From Trichosphaerium sp. ATCC 40318 (taxonomy: Eukaryota > Discosea > Flabellinia > Trichosidae): a stretch of 64,000 nt of DNA. The DNA lies in the NCBI GenBank assembly GCA_038496445.1, contig JALMLS010000237.1, positions 1 through 64,000 on the forward strand, written 5' to 3'. Both the position numbers and the translations under genes were made by a program. This document shows, piece after piece, positions 55,443-64,000 of the stretch. How positions within the stretch are numbered: the stretch's first letter is position 1; each line of letters starts with the position of its first letter. Below the pieces are notes generated by a model. The model did not search any database and was not told where the DNA came from. It worked only from the letters and a program-made list of their open reading frames with translations.

Positions 55443-56931
55443 TTAATCAGAATCAACAGACTCAGGACCATCAGAAGAAGGCTCAGAATCTTGCCCAGAA
55501 CAAGAATAATCAGAGCTTTGGCTATCACCTTTACACTCTAATGGGGAAAAGATGAGAAAACACAAACCAGCTCATTGAATAAAACTTGAGATTGAAATTG
55601 TTTTTTCTTGATTTCTCTTTTGTATTATAATTTATTCCAAAAAAGAACGTACCAGGACATGCATCACCATGCGCACAATTAAGACAAACCAACTCTCCGC
55701 ACTTCTCGCAATTTTTACCACATTTTGGAACACAAACATTAAAATCACAGAAATTACACAAATCAGCGTCTGCACCACCACATGTTTCGCATTTTACCAT
55801 AAAATCTCGACCACCACATGTAGGACATTCAGCGCACCTTGCACATTCATGACATGCATTTGTACCACATTTCTTGCAGTCTTCAATACAACTATTGCAT
55901 ATCTTCCTGTCAACTTCTTCACATAATGCTATAGCACATGTCTTTATACAAACACGACATATTCTATCACTACAACGTGTGCATCCTTCTATACATACTG
56001 CGCAAGTTACTTTATCACATGCAGCACATACTTGATGACAACCTAGAGTATAATAAGTGAGATTTGTGCAACAACAGGCCAAGAAAAAAAAAACAAAACA
56101 GAAAAAATAAAAAACGAGGTTAGAAAACCACTTTAGTTCCATTTGTTAGTTTGTGGCAATTCTACACGCGTGTGTGAATACATTAAAAGCGATTTAATAA
56201 ATAAAGGTTAAGCTGTAGGCGTAAAGATATTTTTTCATAAAAATCCGTAAAACAGCGTTTTGTTGTTTGTGGTAATTCTATACGCGTGTGTGTATACATT
56301 GTACGCTTTTTTAAAGCTGATAGTTACGCTGTAGCGTTATAAAAACCTTTTTTCAGAAAATAAATGCGAGATTGACACTACACCTTTGCATGCGAATCCA
56401 ATTGCTTCTGCTTCGTCATGTATGGCACAAAATGATCCAGCTGCCACACAATTTGTGCAAAAGTATTTTTTACATCCTCTACAACGGTCCCAAAGCAGTT
56501 TGTTTTCTGTACATTGAGTACAAGCCCTACCAATTTGGTTACGTCCTTTCAATACTCGTGAGGGCTTTTATCAACTTCGAGCACCATAAAACGGTGGTTA
56601 TGATCTAGATATGATGAACGTACTCTCCATAGAGAACGCAAATGCGTTTTGTTGGGATTTTGTCCGCACTATCGTATTTCAAGTCCAATCGTGCCGTTTC
56701 TTTAATAGATTGTAGTGTTACGCCCTTGGGTAGAGTTTTGGATGAAAATAAATGCAGCCATAGTTTTTCATCATCGCAAACGCTGTACAAGTGTTTTGAT
56801 ACCAATGCAGTGTGACACAGATCATTTGGAGCAACACGCATAAGCACCTGTACTAAAACGTTGTCTGGGAGCTCGACAAGCGTTTTAGGGCTAAAAGTGA
56901 CATCTGTAGCAGGTCGCTTTGTCTCCTGCAT
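55443..56931 (-). CDS. F-box protein with Cys-rich zinc-binding region
   Basis: ATG 56931; exon 1 has an F-box at residues 15-60 (LVELPDNVLVQVLMRV, LCHTALVSKHLYSVC, EKLWLHLF). The next exon gives GRACTQCTENKLLWDRC and CKKYFCTNCVAAGSFC. A long intron (about 56042-56386) leads to a cysteine-rich exon with about 40 Cys in pairs (VCAACDKVTCAVC, GCTRCSDRICRVC, CAECPTCGG, CNFCDFNVCVPKC). The last exon is acidic and Ser-rich (SDYSCSGQDSEPSSDGPES), stop 55443-55445. It is probably an SCF receptor with zinc-binding target-recognition region. The join between exon 1 and the zinc part (56540-56625) could not be fixed in phase, so the F-box might belong to a separate gene. Unlike the LRR copies, it has introns. 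Confidence 0.55.
56148..56365. repeat. diverged tandem duplication in an intron
   Basis: Two units of about 115 bp begin with GTTTGTGGCAATTCTA (about 56150) and GTTTGTGGTAATTCTA (about 56267). Both continue with ACGCGTGTGTG and end in a similar AT-rich run after GTTA(A/C)GCTGTAG. They lie wholly in the long intron of the F-box/Cys-rich gene. Confidence 0.6.
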
Positions 56932-57962
56932 TGACGTGAAACCAACAACAAAGAAAAAACTTAGCTATAACTGCACTCTAACTTAACTAGCCTCAAAAAT
57001 ACCACTGGAGCGATTTTACTAGCTCTTGCGCGACTTCACAAAGTGTTTTTATGAGAAACGCAACTCTTTGGCATTTGGATATGTCGACGTTATCAACTCG
57101 ACATTCTGTGAAATATCTAACGCCATAGTGCAGAGACGTCTTTCAACTTAGCGAAAAGTACAGGCTAATTTACTCGTGCTGTTTGAAGGGTACTTCTGTT
57201 TAGATGTAGTCAGCAGACGTAATGGAAAATAATGAGAAGAGATGAATTACAATTTTTCTGAGATACTGGATGTCTAGATATAATATTGTACGAAAGTATA
57301 GTAGTAAATTGCCGAGTAAATATTTGCCTCTTCTCCTTCAAGTTTTTGTTGCTGGATTGCTGAATTAGATAACATTAAAGCCTAGGTATCCACTTGTTTT
57401 TTTTTGTATTGCGAAGAGCAAGCTTTGTGTTTGTAGAAGGGAAAAAGCTAATTCAGCTTGCCGGTCGCCAACACGTGGCCTTTTATTATAAATAATTGTT
57501 TTAGGGCTCGATTGTTCTCTACTGTTGACGCTATTGGTAGCTAGAAGCGCTTATTCATACAACTTTTTCCCTGACAACTGAGCGAAACGGCATGAGTAGA
57601 CTCCGTGAGGAACTTGCTCAAAAAAGAATAGAATTAAAAATGACACAGTTTTTGTATCGGGTAAATAGTTTACTAGCGGACAAACTGTAAAAAAAACGTG
57701 CACAGGAGGGGAGTTTTATGATTGACGGTTTGGGGCACTTATAGAGGTTGGGGGGTAGTCAGAGCCGCGGTTGAGTTTCCACAACCAGCGCTAGGCTTTT
57801 TTTTCAAAGCGTCCTGCATTCTGTATTGTATTTGTTGTCACTACAGTTGATATCCGACAACCCAAAACCGGCCGAAGTGCCGTAAAACACGCAGTTTTCT
57901 CGAAGTTTCTACAAACAAAAAATACCAAAATATCAACCTACATACAACATCAGCAACACATC
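56932..57962. other. intergenic with a possible tiny gene
   Basis: A 32-codon plus-strand frame at 57592-57690 (starting MSRLREELAQKRIEL) might be a first exon, with GTAAAT as donor, but no partner exon was found. Otherwise no gene, RNA or repeat recognised. Confidence 0.3.
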
Positions 57963-58684
57963 ATGAAAATAGCTCTATTATTGCTCCTTATTCTCGTTCC
58001 TTCTATCTATTGCGTATGCAGCAGTGGAAAGTTCGGTATAAAAACAAGAGACTCAGGAACAAGGTGCTCTATAACTATGTGCTACTCTGGTAAATGCTGC
58101 TCTTTCACTCCGGAATTCACACACACGCCCTATTGCTGTACTCCAGTTTCTACAGGGTACACCGGTAACAGATACATTGGATTCACGGACGAGCAGTGTA
58201 CAGACGACGGCGTTCAAATCCAGGAGATGAGATGGTACCTATTATTCTATTCTTTGAGTTTTAAAGTAGCAAACACCATTGGCTAACAATGACGTACAGG
58301 TATGGTGATGACCGTGACTTGTTCTACGATAACGAAGATGAGTGCCAAATTGGTAACAGAGGTTATCCAAGCGCCACAGGAACTAGGTTCTGGATTGACG
58401 GTGATGGTAACGGTGACTGTACTGGTGCTAGATTTAAAAAAAAGACATCATGGGGCAAAGCAGCTTGGAACATTTCAGCCAAATTGACCAGCGCTTATAG
58501 CGATTCAACATGCTCTCAAGGCCTACTCAATCCTGCTAATGGCGTATGCTGTGCATCAACATGCGGCTCATGTGGAGGTACCGGCTGTAGCCAGCGCCCT
58601 GGAGGTTCCAGCGACTGTTGTATTAATGCCATTATAAACGCTGGCAATAATTGTACATCCAATCATGCTCCATGTGTACTCTAA
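57963..58684 (+). CDS. secreted Cys-rich protein with CGSCGGTGC motif
   Basis: Exon 1 57963-58234, 65-nt intron, exon 2 58300-58684; 218 residues. Signal peptide [17 protein letters not shown]. The first domain has paired cysteines ([23 protein letters not shown]), the middle is acidic and Gly/Asp-rich ([12 protein letters not shown]), and the end carries [17 protein letters not shown], then [11 protein letters not shown] recall this last Cys/Gly module at the ends of secreted proteins of algae, oomycetes and other protists, but its function is not known to me. No catalytic signature. Role outside the cell is inferred only from the leader and disulfides. Confidence 0.6.
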
Positions 58685-59026
58685 TGTAAATATATATTAC
58701 TCTTGAGTCTAGATTCATTTTCGAACCAAAAAAAAGGTGTTGTTTTAGTAGGAGACAACCAATGCGCAACAGATGGAGGGTGAAATTGAGTTGAGTGTAT
58801 CATACTTTTTACACGAGTGCAAAAATACAACTAACGATTATTTCTAATTTGTTTTTGACTTATTGTCAGAAAGGTGTGCTACACTTGTACTTTTATTTGG
58901 TCATATTGCTATGCTGAAACATACTTTCTATTTGAATAAAATCGAATATTGTTGGTATATTTGTAATTTGATTACAGTTTTTTATTATTTCACAAAGTAA
59001 TATTTTACAGCAATTTTTGATGATCT
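58685..59026. other. intergenic between convergent genes
   Basis: AT-rich, no gene recognised; contains the two 3' ends. Confidence 0.4.
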
Positions 59027-62000
59027 CTACTTCAAAGATTTTCGTCTTTTCTTAATCCTTATGACCTTTCTCTTTGGTTTTTTAGATATTACCTTCTTAG
59101 GGCTTTTCTCAGAAGCTCCTTTCTTTGTTTTGCTCTGCTTACTAGGTGTTTTCTTTTCACTTCCAGACTTTCTTCTCTTCTTGATTCTAATCACTTTTTT
59201 CTTTCTTTTTGGCTTTTGTACAGCCTCTACAGGCTTAGGATTAACTTCTGGTACAATCTCTTGCATTATAGAAGCGTCTTCATCATCATCTTCGTCATCA
59301 GAATCAAAAGACACTTCAGAACCAGAGTCCTCATCATCGCTATCCTCAAGCACGCGTCTATTCCTTACAGGCATTTCAAGAGGTGGAGTGTTCTCCTTGT
59401 CGCCTAAAAACAACAAAAGGTGAGAAGGAAAATCGTCTCAAAAAGCTCGGAGGGAAAAGAACCAAGAAGCTTACCGTGATCATCGAGCATGGCATCCAAA
59501 TCACCTAGCATATCTTCATCATCAGAGTCATCATTCCCAGCGTTTGATTCATCTATGCTCTTACGCAGCAACCTACGTTTCTTTCTCTGTGGCTCAGAAG
59601 AACCATCATTTCGTTTGCGTTTCGTTCTAGTATTTACTTTAATTTTTTGGTTTTTTGGCATTTGTATCGTACCCTGATGACTCAACTTCTGTAGGTTGAA
59701 CAATAACTGGTCCACGCTCTTTATTTTGATGTGTTTTACGAAGTTTATCAAAGATTGCTTTTCGTGCTTCTCCTTCAGATTCCTGAAACAAAAAAGTTAA
59801 GTCACATGCTAAAAGACAAGCTTGAAGAAATACTACATACCTCATCTTCCATATCAATATCTCCGCGTGTATCAAGCACCGACTCTCTGCTACGTTTCTT
59901 ACTACTAGTCGATTTTCTTGATCGTCGTGATGAGGATGCCTAGCAGTATACGTAAGGGTTGGAACTAAACAAAAAACCAGACAACAATTTTTATCATACC
60001 TCTTGAGATTCCATAGCCTTTCGAACTTTCCTCTCTTGTGCGTCAATATATTCTAGCTGGTCTCTAACACTATCAGGAATATCTGCATCCTAAAAAATCG
60101 TAAGGAGAAGCCTCTAACACTAACAAAAACCCTGAACTTACCTTTGGTATTTTACCCAATTCTTGAAGTTTCCTGAAGACATGACCTTCACTAATATTAG
60201 GAAGTCGCTCCAAGAATGATGCAGCAATAATCATATACAAGGTATCCTCTTCATTGTCAACCTTTGAGCTAAAACAGCCAATGAGATGAAACAGCTTCAA
60301 AAAAGAAAAAAAAAAGAACGCACTCTTTCCATTCTGCTATTAGTTGTCTTTCGAGTTCTGGTGTCCAGTTAACGCCAGACAGCTTATTCAGCCTTGTCTT
60401 TAATGTCTCGGCCTGTCTTTTCTTCTCGTTATTGTACTCTTCAAGTTCTTTTTCGAGGTCAAGGTCATCGTAGTTATCTAGAGGCTCTTCTTCGCCTTCT
60501 GGTATCGCTTCGTATTTTGATCCATCCGCACTAATTTTTTCACGTGAGTTGTTTTTCTTTGCATGCTTTTGTTGTTACATAGCACATAGAGCGCCTACGT
60601 ACTTCATAACCTCAAGAACATCTCTACGAGTAAGTGGGTATGCCACACGAGCAATAACAGCTGGGTTCAAGGACAAGATGTCGAGAAAATTGTGGACAAC
60701 CTACAAATGTTTTAATCTAAAACGTTCAAAAGGAATATGTTCGTACGGTTCTAACTGCTTTCTGTAGTCCAATGAGCACTTTAGATGGCTTCTCAGCGAG
60801 TATTCTATTGAACACGTACATAAAAGGTAACTACAGAAGAAATAAGGCATAAACAAGAACAACATATGTTAAGTGTAGAAAAAAAAAAACAGAAAAACTC
60901 ACATGGTACAAAACACCTTCCAACCCAATCATCGAAAAGTTCTCCACCATTGTTGCAATATGGTGGTTAGTATAAGGGTTGTTGGTGAGATACGTTTCAG
61001 CCAAAATCATATAGTTTGTAGCAATTCGATGAGTGCAATATCTTCGGACATAACTCTTTTCTTATGTGTCAGAACGTTTAGAAGCAGAATTACAAAAACT
61101 AACCCTGTAGTCGAATAGTTTATCGTTTGCGAATGTCTCAGCGCGATCTCTCCGCTCATCAGCTGCAGCATCATATTCAGCATTTTCTTCCCTTTGTAGA
61201 TCTGCTATGTCTTGAAGCTCAGTAGCTCTAGTTCCTAAACAAGAATTACAAAACGTGATTAGACTTCATTATTAACTTACCGCCTGTAGCATCACCTCTG
61301 CTCTTTTTCTTAACAATGAGGCTACTCTGATGGGTACCGTGTTGCTTTAAGAGTCTATGTAACCGGTGTACTAACTCTATCAAGGTCACCAAATACCTAA
61401 AAGGAAATCAGCGTGCGCCAATAGAAAAAACAAACAAACGTACTCTTTAGAGTTTTGGTTCGGCTTGTAAACACTCATCAAGTGTTGTACAGGCGCAAGT
61501 ACTGTTTCTACCTCGTAGAATATATTGGCTTGTATTGTTTGTGATATTCTATAACTTTCAGTATCATTCATTAGCGTCAAGGCACCGAGCTAAGTAAGAG
61601 CGTTAAACTTTCACTAAAGAAGAAAAATCTTTTCAAAAATGATGCCGTTCTGGCGTAGCACGTGGTTTTTTAAAAAATAGTTACCATTGCATTAAGCGCA
61701 GATACAGCTGCTTCAAGTTTCTTTGAATCACGACTCTCAGGTGAGACATATGTATTTATGTTTGAAGAAATAATACTGAATACATTCATGCCCATAGTAG
61801 ATCTACAAAAAAACATCAGCACTAGTACAACTCTCTACATTCAATTCTCGTCGCAACAACGTACCTAATTATTGATACGTCATATGTAGGTTCAAGCATA
61901 GCTTTGCCTATTTGAATCAAAGAGCGTCAGTAACCAACAAAAGCACTCAAAAAAAAAGTGTTGTATTCATTACCCTTTTTTTTACGCAACATATCTGCTG

Positions 62001-63973
62001 CTAAATTAAGCTTATGCTCCCAGTTATGTAACCCAGTAAAAAATTGAATACACCACATATAATTATCTACATCCATAGGGTGTACATGACCAGGCTAGAA
62101 GATAAATCCAGTAAGAACATAAAGTTGAAGGTAGCTAAAACTAAAAAGTGAACGCACTCTTGCAGAAACAAACAAATCTTGAGTTGCAGTTTTCATCATG
62201 CCTTAAAACTTTAAGTAAGTTTTCCAGTTATCAGTTAACCATTCATTACGTACTATCATATGTTGTCTGTAGTATTTGTGTAGCAAAACCCTTGAGTATG
62301 ACTTGTACGTCATGTGCACTGCCGTATGTTTTTGATGGAGGCGGTTTTCTACCTGTCATTTTTTGTTAGCCGTATGATTACAACATTTTCTTCTTTTTTT
62401 CTGACGTACCTCTCCTGACTTTTGTAGTTTCTTCTTTTACAGTATTATTGAGAATTTCTGATGCAGAAGAGTTGCTCTTAGCCTTAGCTTCGGATACAGA
62501 ACCAGTCTATCGAGAGTCAAAAAGGGTTCCAACAAAATTAATAAACAACGTACAGCTGTGTTTACTTTCCAGAAGCATCCACCAAACCTGTTGTGTCTGG
62601 CAAATGACATTGGATCAAATTGACGTTCTTGCTCTTGTTTCTCTTTGATAAGGTGTTGCTTAACAAGGCGTCCAGTAGAGGTCCCTTTCTTGTTCTACAA
62701 AACAGTTTTAGCCACAAGTTGTACGGTAGACGAAAAAAGTAGTCGCTCAGCGACTCATTAACAGTTGAGCGCTTGGTACTATTATCAAATATGTTACGTA
62801 CTTTGTGAAGTCTATAGGCGTCTACTAGACCTTTTGGAGTATCTTTACGGAGCATAAGATAAACAATTTCAAGCAACAACAAATTCCATTTTACATTGTG
62901 TTTATCCTACAATTTGTGAGCTTTTACCAAAACTAGAGGAGAACTTATTGATCTGATCTGTTTACGTACATGTATAGAAGCGCCTACTAGCGAGAAAAAA
63001 TCGATTATATTTTGTTCATGAATAGCAATGATGAAGTGATCCTAAAGAAGGCTGTATTAATAAAAACCGTTTCAATGTGGAAAAAAGTTCTCGCATGAGA
63101 TAATAACCGCAGTAATCAACGTGTTGTAGTTGTTGTACTATACACACGATTGTGGTGTTTAATATGCGTACTTGTAGACGATGCATGTGCTCTTCACTAG
63201 AAGTACTGGAAGGTGGATCTGGGATGAACAACAAGTTACGGAATAAGTACAAAATATACTCTATTAAGCGTGTATCACGCGCATCGCGCTCCCTTTATCG
63301 TGTAAGTCATTTTCGATTTTTTTTTTGAAATTTAAACGTACTTTGGTTCCTTGCTTACAGGCTCGCTCAATATTTGCATGAGTACATTAAGCGCTTTACC
63401 TCTAATAAACTCACGCTTGTATTGTTGTAAATACTTGATTTGGAGAGGAGTATTTCTGTCTTTTTTTTTTTCGAAATTTGTGATCATGTACAACAATTTC
63501 ACTGCGAGAGATACGTTAGAAGTAGAAGTTATACGCGAAAATCTTATTTTAAAGCAGCATACGTGTTTGTTCAATCAGTTTTGGGTCAGGGTTTTCAGAT
63601 TCTTGCTCTAGAATCAATAACGGCAATAAATGTTTACTAACGACCTGTATTCGTAATGAGATACATGTTTGATTACGTTTCTGAGATTATGTACTTGCCT
63701 GCCACTTTCCTAGCTGAATATTAAATTCGCGCCCCTCGTTATCTCTTCTTAGTGCTCTTTGTACGTCTAGAATACACTCTACGATGTTTTAATACCCTTC
63801 GTTTTAAATAATTCAAAAACAAGTAACCGCTAAATTACAAATGCCGTACCAAGCGATTCTTCGCTCTTCTCATACTTAGTAATGATGGTATCTGTCTGAA
63901 CATCGTATTCTTCAACATCGCTACCAATACCCTTTACTTTAAACAGTAGATCCGTAACGTGGCGATTTAGCAT
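59027..63973 (-). CDS. TIMELESS/Tof1/Swi1 replication fork protection protein
   Basis: ATG 63973 (MLNRHVTDLLFKVKGIGSD) through about 20 short exons to stop 59027-59029. The N-terminal TIMELESS domain is recognised by RALRRDNEGREFNIQLGKWQ, SKHLLPLLILEQ, LIEYILYLFRNLLFIPDPP, LLLLEIVYLMLRKDTP and SDYFFRLPYNLWLKLF. The central part is acidic and helical (EEEPLDNYDDLDLEKELEEY). The C-terminus has IPDSVRDQLEYIDAQERKVR, nuclear basic clusters and an acidic Ser-rich stretch (DSDDEDSGSEVSFDSDDEDD). With Tipin/Csm3, TIMELESS stabilises stalled replication forks and supports checkpoint signalling. The second exon ends with a GC donor (CAG/GCAAGT at 63699/63698). Some exon ends in 60300-62600 were not individually checked. 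Start chosen as the first Met before the domain. Confidence 0.8.
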
Positions 63974-64000
63974 GGTGTAACACGCTCTGTAGTCGTTGGC

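Noticed and set aside
55531-56142. Secreted Cys-rich protein with a hydrophobic leader
   Set aside because: The leader-like part is intron sequence before a TCTAG acceptor; the Cys-rich exon joins in phase to the upstream GFACKG exon.
1-64000. CRISPR array, bacterial operon or plasmid origin
   Set aside because: No regularly spaced short repeats and no operon layout; introns and protein families are eukaryotic.

Overview
The window is nuclear DNA of a microbial eukaryote. It is AT-rich, almost every conserved gene is cut by short GT-AG introns (mostly about 35-200 nt), and the conserved proteins are eukaryotic: SLC38 transporter, TACC, TIMELESS, SCP4-type phosphatase, PARP-type transferase and membrane dipeptidase. 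I cannot name the species. TACC, TIMELESS, Reeler, NTR and ILEI-like domains together suggest a protist on the amoebozoan/opisthokont side, but that is inference. Introns very often begin GTACG rather than GTAAG, and CACGTG is strikingly frequent.

Layout. 1-5.7 kb: type II membrane protein with an ILEI/PANDER-like domain, intronless zinc-finger protein, possible small RNA, secreted NTR-like protein, SLC38 transporter. 5.8-12.2 kb: small protein, first F-box/LRR gene, TACC coiled-coil gene, Reeler-domain secreted protein. 12.4-16.1 kb: two secreted proteins on the minus strand, an unknown two-exon gene, an F-box-like/MORN-repeat gene. 16.4-19.6 kb: a 5'-truncated LINE with poly(A) tail and 17-bp target-site duplication, splitting a host open frame. 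20-25 kb: secreted protein, second F-box/LRR gene, decayed actin fragment, unknown multi-exon gene. 25.4-32 kb: CCR4/ANGEL-type exonuclease-phosphatase, membrane dipeptidase with a 15-nt catalytic microexon, disordered basic protein. 32.6-42.4 kb: TauE/SafE transporter, tail-anchored protein with a PP1-docking-like motif, purple-acid-phosphatase-like enzyme, single-pass membrane protein, SCP4-like phosphatase. 43.6-54.5 kb: third and largest F-box/LRR gene, metallo-beta-lactamase nuclease, SAM-domain protein, SnoaL-like protein, PARP-type ADP-ribosyltransferase, relics of MORN and LRR genes, nurim/NnrU-like membrane protein. 55.4-64 kb: F-box plus cysteine-rich zinc-binding protein, secreted Cys-rich protein, TIMELESS/Tof1.

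Two layers coexist. One is ordinary intron-rich housekeeping and secretory genes. The other is single-exon F-box/LRR and F-box/MORN genes with near-identical repeats, plus decayed copies. Repeat families of this style are well known from large DNA viruses of amoebae and from some protists, so this layer is either a lineage-specific expansion or virus-related; the sequence alone does not decide. Exon joins were made by hand from frame continuity and splice sites, and several are tentative where stated.
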